A stretch of 15,136 nucleotides of DNA, taken from Pseudolabrys sp. (lineage in GTDB: Bacteria; Pseudomonadota; Alphaproteobacteria; Rhizobiales; Xanthobacteraceae). A model generated the notes under the pieces. The model was not told the DNA's origin, searched no databases, and saw only the letters and a program-made list of their open reading frames with translations. Below, in pieces: positions 7,139 to 13,578 of the stretch; the stretch's first letter is position 1; each line of letters opens with the position of its first letter. Location: assembly GCA_029945495.1 (NCBI GenBank), contig JAQSCR010000435.1:1-15136 (forward strand), in the 5' to 3' direction. Position numbers and translations under genes: made by a program.

Positions 7139-7255
7139 CACAGCGTGAAAGGAAACGGGAACCCATGATGGTCATGAAGGCGAAGGTCGAAAGGCAGACC
7201 GAAGGCGGCGTTCAGATCGACGACGCGCGGGTATCCGTGCCGAAGTCGTGGGCGA
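7139..7255. repeat. 117-bp perfect direct repeat, copy 2
   Basis: This copy matches 1606-1722 exactly. Here it supplies the leader and first 30 codons of the intact membrane coiled-coil gene, and identity ends exactly where the transmembrane segment begins. Its left edge has no gene stop, and the spacer from the upstream gene to ATG 7165 is 59 bp, long for this compact operon. The other copy leaves only 16 bp between the SGNH stop and its ATG. That asymmetry suggests the junction at 7139 is the newer one. Confidence 0.97.
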
Positions 7256-7548
7256 TCATCCTCCTGATCATCATGGTCACGGGGGGCGGCGGCACCGCGT
7301 GGGTGACGATCCTTGCTCGCATGGCGGGCGTCGACGCTCGGCAGATCGACTCTGCTCGGCAGGACATCGAATCGCACAGCGATCTCGTCGTCTCGACGCT
7401 GCAGGATCTGCAGGGCACGGTGCAGCGGATGAGCGATCGAACGGAGAAGACCGACAAGGCCGTCTCCCTGATGGCGTCCGATCTGCGTGAGGTCAAGAAC
7501 CGCGTCACCAAAATCGAACAGGCGAAGAAAGCCGAGGCCAACCCATGA
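7165..7548 (+). CDS. Membrane-anchored coiled-coil protein, holin/lysis-like
   Basis: A 127-residue protein. Residues 1-28 are polar (a KAKVERQTEGGVQIDDARV-type head). Residues 29-50 form one transmembrane helix (WAIILLIIMVTGGGG, then WVTIL). Residues 58-125 form a long charged helix with heptad character, predicted to be a coiled coil. I prefer ATG 7165, which has a GGAAACGGGA ribosome binding site; GTG 7102, overlapping the upstream stop as GTGA, would add 21 residues. One membrane span plus a coiled coil, next to a lipoprotein, suggests a lysis accessory or spanin-like component, but no family is recognised and no endolysin is visible. It overlaps the next gene by four bases (ATGA). Confidence 0.65.
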   Translation: MMVMKAKVERQTEGGVQIDDARVSVPKSWAIILLIIMVTGGGGTAWVTILARMAGVDARQIDSARQDIESHSDLVVSTLQDLQGTVQRMSDRTEKTDKAVSLMASDLREVKNRVTKIEQAKKAEANP

Positions 7549-7892
7549 TGGGAACTATCCGACTGCTCTTCGTCGCTGCGCTCGTCTTACTCTCACTCGT
7601 CGCGTGCACCTCGACACCCTCTCGCCAGTGGGCGAGCGCCCGCGACGCACTGACGATCGCGCAGGACACGGTCCTCGAGCTGCGAAAGGTCGACGCGATC
7701 AGTGACGCTGATCTCGTCGCCGCTGACCGGCTCGTGCAACCGGCCCGCAAGGCGCTTGCCGTCGCGGAGACGCAACTCCCCGAGGGTGGCAAGACCTTCG
7801 ACGAGTGGATGGCCGTCGTTCGCGCGACGCTCGTCAAGATCGCGGAGATGGAACAGGATCGCCTCGCATCAGCAGGAGAACCGCAGCCATGA
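7545..7892 (+). CDS. Small lipoprotein, possibly spanin-like
   Basis: A 115-residue protein with a lipoprotein signal peptide: a short basic head (MMGTIR), a hydrophobic core (residues 7-19), and the lipobox LVAC with Cys21 as the lipidated residue. The mature part is almost entirely helical and charged (QWASARDALTIAQDTVLELRKVD, then VRATLVKIAEMEQDRL). It follows the membrane coiled-coil gene with an ATGA overlap. The pairing of a single-span coiled-coil protein and an outer-membrane-type lipoprotein recalls the inner and outer spanin arrangement of Gram-negative phages. This one lacks the short Pro-rich form of classic Rz1, so that role is a hypothesis. Confidence 0.68.
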   Translation: MMGTIRLLFVAALVLLSLVACTSTPSRQWASARDALTIAQDTVLELRKVDAISDADLVAADRLVQPARKALAVAETQLPEGGKTFDEWMAVVRATLVKIAEMEQDRLASAGEPQP

Positions 7893-8083
7893 CACCGATC
7901 GCCATCATCGGGTTGATCGAGGGGGCCGCAACCCTCATCGGTCAGCTTGTCCGCTTCGCCGAAGGCCTCGCCGCGAAGGGCGAGATCTCGGAAGCCGAAC
8001 TCGCCGCGGTGAAGGCCGCAGCCACACGGTCTGATGCCGCGTGGGATCAGGCGGTCGCCCGCGCGAAGGGGGACTCGTCGTGA
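7889..8083 (+). CDS. Small hydrophobic-helix phage protein
   Basis: A 64-residue protein starting at ATG 7889, which overlaps the lipoprotein stop as ATGA. Residues 2-27 are hydrophobic (PIAIIGLIEGAATLIGQLVRF) and could be a membrane or amphipathic helix. The rest is a helical, Ala/Glu/Lys-rich tail (ISEAELAAVKAAA). It fits the small cryptic proteins often found in lysis modules, such as holin-like or antiholin-like helices, but the sequence gives no firm family. It overlaps the next gene by four bases (GTGA). Confidence 0.6.
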   Translation: MTPIAIIGLIEGAATLIGQLVRFAEGLAAKGEISEAELAAVKAAATRSDAAWDQAVARAKGDSS

Positions 8084-8610
8084 TCAACGCGACGCTCAAA
8101 GATGTCAGCCTCAACTTCTTCAAGGAGATTAACGCTGGCATGGACAAGGCGACCACCAAGTCGCTCAACCGTGCTGGAACACTCCTAAGACGTCGAGCGC
8201 GGCGGCTCACCAACAAGAAGGCGAAGCTCGGTCACTACCAAGCGTATGACCGAGACGGCAAGCCGACGATGATGTTGCAGTTCTACATCGGCGCGAAGCC
8301 TGGTGAGCCGCCGCGAAAGCGCAGGGGAATGATCCGCGACACGATCGTTTATGCGCGGGATGGTGAGAAGCGATCAATCGTTGTCGGGCCAACCCTTAGT
8401 TCATCACCGACCGGCGCTCCATCCACGCTTGAATTCGGCGGCAGTGCGAAGTTCTTTGACCGTGATGCCCGTGGCGGACCCAAGTTCGACGCCCTTGGTC
8501 GCGTGATTTTCAAGGATGTCCGCATCGAGCCTCGGCCCTACATGAGTCGGTCGCTCATGGACATGCTTCCGGAACTGCCCAAGCAGTGGGCGAACTCTTT
8601 GGAGGTTTGA
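8080..8610 (+). CDS. HK97 gp10-like neck/tail-completion protein
   Basis: The start is GTG 8080, overlapping the previous stop as GTGA, with the ribosome binding site AAGGGGGA shortly upstream. The 176-residue product has the landmarks of the HK97 gp10-like family: a basic N-terminal helix (about 22-43, LNRAGTLLRRRARRLT), PGEPPRKRRG (74-83) followed by a beta segment, EFGG (118-121) and RPYM (152-155) near the C-terminus. These proteins complete or terminate the tail tube at the head-tail neck. Its last codons (WANSLEV) and the sequence after them are duplicated in diverged form near 1715. It is followed directly by the tape measure gene; the usual tail tube and assembly-chaperone genes are absent between them. 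Confidence 0.85.
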   Translation: MINATLKDVSLNFFKEINAGMDKATTKSLNRAGTLLRRRARRLTNKKAKLGHYQAYDRDGKPTMMLQFYIGAKPGEPPRKRRGMIRDTIVYARDGEKRSIVVGPTLSSSPTGAPSTLEFGGSAKFFDRDARGGPKFDALGRVIFKDVRIEPRPYMSRSLMDMLPELPKQWANSLEV

Positions 8611-8613
8611 CCG

Positions 8614-10485
8614 ATGGCAGCATCAGCATCTGGCGTGCGCGCGGGCAAGGCATACGTCGAACTCGGCGTCGACAGCAAGATCCAAGCCGGCTTGAACGCC
8701 GCCAGGGCGAAGCTCGTCTCGTTCGGGAGGTCGCTCTCGATCGTCGGCGTTGGCGCGCAGGCAGTTGGCGCGGCCATCACCGGGCCCTTCCTCGCTGCGG
8801 CCAAGCAGTTCGCCGACATGGGCTCAGCGATCTACGACGTCTCGCAGCGGACGGGTGTGTCGGCCGAGGCCTTCTCGCAGCTCTCCTTCGTCGCTGAGCA
8901 GGCGGGCGGATCTGCGGAGGGTCTAGAGAAGGCCTTCCGCAAGCTTGCAGTGGTGACCACTGATGCGGCCTCAGGATCGACCTCAGCACAGGCCGCGCTC
9001 GAAGCGGTTGGCGTTTCGGTCGCTGATCTCGCAGGCCTCAATCCCGAGGACCAGTTCGAGCGGATCGCCGACGGCATTGCTGGGATTGACGATCCGTCCC
9101 AGCGGGCTGCGGCAAGCCTCAAGATCTTCGGGCGTGGTGGTGCCGAACTTCTGCCGGTGATGGCTCGAGGTGCCGCTGGAATCCGCGCAGCTCGCGCGGA
9201 AGCGGAGGCACTCGGCATCACGATGAGCGGGACGGATGCCGAGGCGGCCGACCGGCTCGGCGACTCGTGGTCTGTGCTCTCCACCCAACTCAAGTACCTC
9301 ACCGCCCAGTTCGGTGCGTCGATCGCTCCGATTCTCTCTGTCGTTGCTGAGCGTGCATCGCGAGTTGTGGCGGCGTTCATCAGTTTCGCCAAGGCCAACC
9401 GCGAGATCCTCGCGACGGTGTTCACCGTCGGCGCTGGCATCGTTCTCTTTGGGTCGGTCCTCCTTGGCCTCGGTGTCACGATCGCCTCGGTAGGGCTTGT
9501 TCTCGGGTTCATCGCGACGGCGATCGGAGCAATTGGAACGGTCGCGGTGGCGGCGGCGGCCGCGATCGGGACCGCATTCGCCGCGATCGCGTCACCGATC
9601 GGCATCGCCGTCATCGCGAGCCTTGTCCTCCTCGGCAGTCTCATCTCGATCGTCGAGTACACGACCGGCGCCTTCTCGACAGCGATCGACTACCTCAGCG
9701 GGAAGTTCAACGAGCTGTGGACGACCGTCAAGGAGACATTCGGCGGCATCAGCGACGCGCTCTTGGCGAGTGATCTAACGCTTGCGGCTGAGATCCTGTG
9801 GGCGGGCATCAAGCTTGCCTTCGCCAACGGTGCACGTGATGTCGTTGTCGGGTTCTTTGATCTCGTCGCGAGCCTGCAGTCCGCCTGGACGTCTGTGACG
9901 GGCCGGATGTCGCAGGCGTTTGCGGTCTTCATCGGCTCTGTTCAGATCGGCGTCGCGCAGGTGAAGCAGACGCTCCTCGAGCTCGCGGCCGACCTGACCG
10001 TCGGCAGGGACTCACTCGCCGGCCAGATCCTGATCTCTGGCGGCAAGGCTGAACTGAACTCGGCCGTCGCCCAGTTCCAAGCCGAGATGGCTGGCTCCGT
10101 CGCCGGAGCAGAGTCGAAGCTCCAAGCGGACCTCGCGAAGATCGAGGCCGCACGGGTCGCCAAGGTCGGCGTCACCGACACGATCGTCGCTGGGCTTCAG
10201 TCGCAGCTCGACGCGCTCGTCTCGAAGGCGAAGGAAGCCCGTGAAGAGCGGGATCAGCTCAAGCGTGACGAGGAGAAGAAGGCGAGCAAGAAGCCCATCG
10301 CGGCGGCTTCCGCATCCAAAACGCTTCGCGAGTCGACGATCGGCACGTTCAACGGCTCGCGGCTGAACGGGCTCGGTGGCAGCGTGTTCGCTCGCATCGA
10401 GAACGCCACGAAGAAGATCGCAGACGACGTCGCTGGTATCCTCCGCGAGGTCGAGGACATGGATGGCGCTGAGTTCGGCGATTAA
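8614..10485 (+). CDS. Tail tape measure protein
   Basis: A 623-residue protein with a GGAGG ribosome binding site nine bases before ATG 8614. It opens GVRAGKAYVELGVDSKIQAGLN, a start typical of tape measure proteins. An Ala/Gly-rich helical region follows, with MGSAIYDVSQRTGVSAEAFSQL (about 69-90) and IFGRGGAELLPVM (171-183), both common in tape measure N-terminal domains. Residues 264-345 form a long hydrophobic region with several potential membrane segments. Residues 495-565 are charged and coiled-coil-like. The protein sets tail length and is ejected with the DNA. At roughly 1.5 Å per residue it would fit a tail near 90 nm, on the short side for a siphovirus (established rule of thumb, rough). 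A diverged copy of its start lies at 1743. Confidence 0.92.
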   Translation: MAASASGVRAGKAYVELGVDSKIQAGLNAARAKLVSFGRSLSIVGVGAQAVGAAITGPFLAAAKQFADMGSAIYDVSQRTGVSAEAFSQLSFVAEQAGGSAEGLEKAFRKLAVVTTDAASGSTSAQAALEAVGVSVADLAGLNPEDQFERIADGIAGIDDPSQRAAASLKIFGRGGAELLPVMARGAAGIRAARAEAEALGITMSGTDAEAADRLGDSWSVLSTQLKYLTAQFGASIAPILSVVAERASRVVAAFISFAKANREILATVFTVGAGIVLFGSVLLGLGVTIASVGLVLGFIATAIGAIGTVAVAAAAAIGTAFAAIASPIGIAVIASLVLLGSLISIVEYTTGAFSTAIDYLSGKFNELWTTVKETFGGISDALLASDLTLAAEILWAGIKLAFANGARDVVVGFFDLVASLQSAWTSVTGRMSQAFAVFIGSVQIGVAQVKQTLLELAADLTVGRDSLAGQILISGGKAELNSAVAQFQAEMAGSVAGAESKLQADLAKIEAARVAKVGVTDTIVAGLQSQLDALVSKAKEAREERDQLKRDEEKKASKKPIAAASASKTLRESTIGTFNGSRLNGLGGSVFARIENATKKIADDVAGILREVEDMDGAEFGD

Positions 10486-10497
10486 GGAGCATGCAGC

Positions 10498-11319
10498 ATG
10501 GGCACCGTCATCGAGCGACCGAAGCGTCGGAAGAAGGGCGGAGAAGGTGCGGGCGTCGACCTCCTCTACACCCTCAAGGGCTATTCCGACGAGACCGCCG
10601 CTGAGACGGCGCTCTTGGCGGGTTCGCCAGGCACGTACACCGGCCTGATCCGGAAGAGCTGGTCGATCGACGAACTCGGCAGCAACAACTGGGAAGCGAC
10701 GGTCACGTATTCAAAAGCTGGTCCGCTCCAGTCGCAGACGAAGGATCCGCCCGAGACCGGGTATTCGGAGTTCGCGTTCGACCTGAAGGGCGGCACGCAG
10801 CACATTCAGCAATCGATCGCGACCGCAAGCTATGCGGCCGCTGGCGTCGTCCCCGACTTCAAGTTCGCGATCGGCATCTCCCGCAACGGCAACTCGATCA
10901 GTGTCGACGGCTGCGACGTCGTGGTGCCTGAGTTCGCGTATTCAGAGACCCACTACATCTCGGCCGCGAGCGTCACGAACGCCTACGTGCAGGCCCTGAA
11001 GAGTCTCACCGGGAAGACCAACGACTCGCCCTTCAAGGGCTTTGCGATCGGCGAGGTGCTCTTCCTGGGAGCGAGCGGATCGCAGCGTGGATCTTCCGAC
11101 TGGCGCATCGACTTCAGCTTCAAGATCAGTGAGAACGTGACCGGCAAGACGATCGGCGACATCACCGGGATCGACAAGCCTGGTCACGCCTACCTATGGG
11201 TGCTCTCCGAGGACGTTGAGGACACCGCGGCGAAGACGCTCGTCAGGCGACCGAGCGCGGTTTACGTCGAGCAGGTCTACGAGAGCGCCGACTTCTCACT
11301 CCTCGGAATCGGGACCTGA
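10498..11319 (+). CDS. Probable tail-tip structural protein, family not recognised
   Basis: A 273-residue protein with a good ribosome binding site (AAGGAG, 10484-10489) eight bases before its ATG. It starts with a basic stretch (RPKRRKKGG) and continues as a beta-rich soluble protein. Conspicuous segments are YTGLIRKSWSIDELGSNNWEATVTY (about 47-71), FKFAIGISRNGNSISVDGCDVVVP, the central helix ISAASVTNAYVQALKSL, and GEVLFLGASGSQRGSSDWRIDFSF. There is no membrane segment and one Cys. Its place right after the tape measure gene is where distal tail (Dit) or hub proteins usually sit, and the size and beta content fit. I cannot assign it to a named family, so Dit-like is inference from position. 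Confidence 0.6.
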   Translation: MGTVIERPKRRKKGGEGAGVDLLYTLKGYSDETAAETALLAGSPGTYTGLIRKSWSIDELGSNNWEATVTYSKAGPLQSQTKDPPETGYSEFAFDLKGGTQHIQQSIATASYAAAGVVPDFKFAIGISRNGNSISVDGCDVVVPEFAYSETHYISAASVTNAYVQALKSLTGKTNDSPFKGFAIGEVLFLGASGSQRGSSDWRIDFSFKISENVTGKTIGDITGIDKPGHAYLWVLSEDVEDTAAKTLVRRPSAVYVEQVYESADFSLLGIGT

Positions 11320-11320
11320 C

Positions 11321-12199
11321 ATGAGTAGCCTCCGCAAGGTTCGTCCAGGCGACTCGGTCCGAGGCCTCTCCGCCTCGGACTGGAACGCGTTCATCGACGC
11401 GACGCAGTTCGTCGAGCGCCTGCGGAATGGTGGCGGCGCGCCCGACCCACGCGCGTCGCAGCAGCCGACCGTGAAGGTGAAGAACAGCGCCGGCGCCGAC
11501 GTCGGCATGGGTGCGATCTTGCGGATCGGTGCTCCGCTCTTTGGGCCGAGCGACAATCTGCCCGAGTTCAGGATGCGGACCTCGTTCGCGGGGACGATTC
11601 CGGCAGCGGATACCGCTGGTCGCATCGGCGTGACGGTCGAACCGATTGCGTCAGGGAAGATCGGCCGTGTCGCACTCAACGGCCTCGTGGTTTGCAAGGT
11701 CGACGTCACCGACCCGAGCACCGATCGCGCGAGCGAACTGGCTGGCCAGCACGACCGGCTCGTGACCAACAACTCCGGCAACGCCCGCATCCTCTGGCGT
11801 GAGAGCGGAACGAGCGGTCAGAAGTGGGCAGCGGTGCTGCTCAACTCGCCGCAATCTTCGAGCAGCGGCACGTGGCTGATCGTCGGGTCGACCTACTACA
11901 CCGCGACGACCCCGAAGCGCTACAAGTACCAACTGAAGCGAGGCACGAAGAATACGACGACCGGTCTCTACACCGTCGACTCGTCCTCGCAGCTCGTCTA
12001 CGCCCACAACCTCTTCGAGGATTCGACAACCGCGTGGGGCAACGGCCAGCCGATGACGCTCGCCAACGGCGCGACGCTGAGCGTGTCGGGTCCGTGCGTC
12101 GGTCCTGTGGCCGCGTACTTCAGCGGGTATTTCGACGCTGGCGACGGCACGCCGCTCTACGACTTCTATGCGGTGACACCGATGGGGACGGCCTGCTGA
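11321..12199 (+). CDS. Virion/tail-tip protein, unknown family
   Basis: I start at ATG 11321, just after the upstream stop (11317-11319), which gives 292 residues. The N-terminus reads LRKVRPGDSVRGLSASDWNAFIDA, a short motif I have seen at the start of structural proteins in phage-like clusters. The protein is beta-rich, with LRIGAPLFGP, AADTAGRIGVTVEPIASGKIGRVALNGLV (about 94-124) and a Ser/Thr/Tyr-rich C-terminal domain with YYTATTPKRYKYQLKRGTKN. No enzyme motif is evident. It shares a base with the next gene (TGATG). A hub, tail-tip or decoration role is inferred from position only. Confidence 0.6.
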   Translation: MSSLRKVRPGDSVRGLSASDWNAFIDATQFVERLRNGGGAPDPRASQQPTVKVKNSAGADVGMGAILRIGAPLFGPSDNLPEFRMRTSFAGTIPAADTAGRIGVTVEPIASGKIGRVALNGLVVCKVDVTDPSTDRASELAGQHDRLVTNNSGNARILWRESGTSGQKWAAVLLNSPQSSSSGTWLIVGSTYYTATTPKRYKYQLKRGTKNTTTGLYTVDSSSQLVYAHNLFEDSTTAWGNGQPMTLANGATLSVSGPCVGPVAAYFSGYFDAGDGTPLYDFYAVTPMGTAC

Positions 12200-12789
12200 T
12201 GGCGCTCGCAGCCGTCATTGGTGCTGCGTGCTGCTGCACGGACAACCCGTGCGACTGCGGTACCACGTCGTTTGCGATCGCTTGGACCGGTCACATCCGC
12301 TTGGCGTCTGACTGCTCGGTCTGCGAGGCCTTCGATCCTGAGAACTACGACCCGTCGGCCTACCTCGTCGGCGACATCTCGACGCCGTCGACGATGATCG
12401 TCGAGCAGGACGTCAGCACCGAGCCCGCGTGCCGATACGACCTCTTCGTCGACATCAACGGCCGCGTCACGCGCTGCGACGGATCCTCGACGGAGGCGCT
12501 CGTCGGTATGTGGGTGTTCGTCGAATTCGGCAAGGGCGGCATCGACGGCATCTGGCGCGTGACTATCCGCGTCTACCGCGTGCTGAACGGAAGCGATGTT
12601 CCGCCCTACGGCCAGATCTTCGTTGGGACGTGGATCGCTGCAATGCCCGGCGGTGACGGCGCGTGCCCGCCGCTGGGCACGTACGCGTGGGACTCAGGCA
12701 CCGAGCCGTCCACCGAATCGCTCTGCTGGAGTCCATCGGGTGCGATCCCGATCGCCGAGTACGCCCGAGGGACGCTCACCGTCTCATGA
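12199..12789 (+). CDS. Cys-rich virion-associated protein, unknown
   Basis: A 196-residue protein with an unusual N-terminal Cys cluster: ACCCTDNPCDC (Cys11, 12, 13, 18 and 20), then CSVC (Cys39 and 42), and four more Cys later in the chain. Such spacing could bind metal (zinc or iron-sulphur) or form disulphides in the mature virion. The remainder is beta-rich (WVFVEFGKGGIDGIWRVTIRV) and ends AEYARGTLTVS. There is no signal peptide: the first ten residues are only mildly hydrophobic. It starts on the upstream stop (TGATG) and overlaps the next Cys-rich gene by ATGA, so the two Cys proteins are probably co-translated partners. Function is unknown. Confidence 0.6.
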   Translation: MALAAVIGAACCCTDNPCDCGTTSFAIAWTGHIRLASDCSVCEAFDPENYDPSAYLVGDISTPSTMIVEQDVSTEPACRYDLFVDINGRVTRCDGSSTEALVGMWVFVEFGKGGIDGIWRVTIRVYRVLNGSDVPPYGQIFVGTWIAAMPGGDGACPPLGTYAWDSGTEPSTESLCWSPSGAIPIAEYARGTLTVS

Positions 12790-13058
12790 GCAATCGCCCA
12801 CCATGCTCGCACTGGAAGGACGGGCGCTGCTCGCTGGGGCTGTTCGGTGGCTCTCCGTCGGCTGGCACCTGTCGGGCGTGCGATCGATACGAGGGGCCAT
12901 GCCGTGGCTTGGGTGATCGCGTCGAACGTGTCGCGCGGGCGACCGGCGTGAAAGCGATCGTCCAGCAGATGCTCGGCGGACCGTGCATCGGATGCGTGCG
13001 ACGACAGCGCGAGCTGAACTCAGAATTTCCAAGCAGTGCAACGACCATCCCGGAGTAA
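12786..13058 (+). CDS. Small Cys-rich putative metal-binding phage protein
   Basis: A 90-residue protein starting at ATG 12786, which overlaps the upstream stop as ATGA. The Cys residues form pairs in two groups: CSHWKDGRC and CRACDRYEGPC in the N-terminal half, and GPCIGCVRRQRELN in the C-terminal half. The linker RGLGDRVERVARATGVKAIVQQML reads as one or two helices. A tail of this GCxxC-RR-x-LN type is common in small phage proteins near tail-tip genes, which I recall without a name. The spacing suggests one or two zinc or iron-sulphur sites. Partnership with the preceding Cys-rich protein is likely from gene overlap but unproven. Confidence 0.65.
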   Translation: MSNRPPCSHWKDGRCSLGLFGGSPSAGTCRACDRYEGPCRGLGDRVERVARATGVKAIVQQMLGGPCIGCVRRQRELNSEFPSSATTIPE

Positions 13059-13064
13059 TGACCC

Positions 13065-13424
13065 ATGGCCCAATCTCTCCTCATCCAGGCGTCGATCACC
13101 AACCGCACCAACGGCGGCTTCGCGGGTTCAAAGGGCGTCGCTGTCACGACCGCCGGTGATCTGCACGACGACATCGCGCTGAACGTGACAACGTCCGAGC
13201 TCACGCACTCCATCCCGACCTCGATCGGGAACGCTGGGTACTGCGTGATCGTCAACGACGACGCGACGAACTACGTCGACGTCGGGTTCGCAACGACGGT
13301 CTATCCGCTGCGGCTGCCGGCGGGCGGTGCGATGGTGCTGGCTCTCACGCCCGCTGCGGCGAGCTTGTTTCTGAAGGCGAACACGGCTGCTTGCAAGGTG
13401 CGATTGCGCGTGCAGGAGGCGTGA
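13065..13424 (+). CDS. Small beta-rich virion protein
   Basis: A 119-residue protein starting at ATG 13065 with a CGGAG ribosome binding site. The sequence alternates polar and hydrophobic residues, with blocks TSIGNAGYCVIVNDDATNYVDVGF and LRLPAGGAMVLALTPAAASLFLKANTAACKVRLRV. This pattern fits small beta-sandwich phage proteins that end many tail or fibre clusters: a strand with an N-D-T/A turn followed by YPLRLPAGG. It has no signal peptide or enzyme motif. It is the last plus-strand gene of the cluster, and its stop lies one base from the stop of a minus-strand frame, so the phage operon probably ends here. Confidence 0.7.
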   Translation: MAQSLLIQASITNRTNGGFAGSKGVAVTTAGDLHDDIALNVTTSELTHSIPTSIGNAGYCVIVNDDATNYVDVGFATTVYPLRLPAGGAMVLALTPAAASLFLKANTAACKVRLRVQEA

Positions 13425-13425
13425 C

Positions 13426-13578
13426 TTACGCCGCGCCGGTGCGCAAAAGCGTGTCAAAATATTCCAGATTGTATTCCAGGCCAATGGGGTTGGCCTCCCA
13501 TGCTTCAGCGGTCAAGCGCGGCGGCGATGACAAGATGTCGTTTACATCTTGTCTTCTCTGAAGCTCACGACGAGTCGC
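13426..13578 (-). pseudogene. Orphan 50-codon protein-like reading frame
   Basis: The minus strand is open for 50 codons, from just after the TAG (13579-13581) of the 392-residue gene to a TAA at 13426-13428. It reads ATRRELQRRQDVNDILSSPP and goes on RLTAEAWEANPIGLEYNLEY and FDTLLRTGAA. This composition, with Trp, Tyr, Asn and balanced charge, looks like a real protein C-terminus, unlike the Arg/Ser-rich shadow frames elsewhere in the window. There is no ATG or GTG in frame, only TTG at 13533. It shares the frame of the upstream gene, so it could be a readthrough extension, a gene end left by a premature stop, or a remnant at an integration boundary. I recognise no family. Confidence 0.45.
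13529..13553. terminator. Candidate hairpin terminator between convergent units
   Basis: A 10-bp perfect stem (GACAAGATGT paired with ACATCTTGTC) closes a 5-base loop and is followed on the plus strand by TTCTCT, a weak U-tract. It lies about 105 bp after the last phage gene and could end that operon. A second hairpin, AGGCCAA/TTGGCCT at 13478-13496, lies upstream and has no T-run. Both fall inside the orphan minus-strand frame, so they might instead be chance palindromes in former coding sequence. Confidence 0.45.

Noticed and set aside
8832..9662. 276-codon open frame on the minus strand
   Set aside because: It lies wholly opposite the tape measure gene and is Ala/Ser/Arg-biased with no motif or sensible ribosome binding site.
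13425..13530. tRNA gene as a phage integration site
   Set aside because: I looked for a cloverleaf with a T-loop GTTC-type box on both strands and saw none; the hairpins here have stems and spacing unlike a tRNA.
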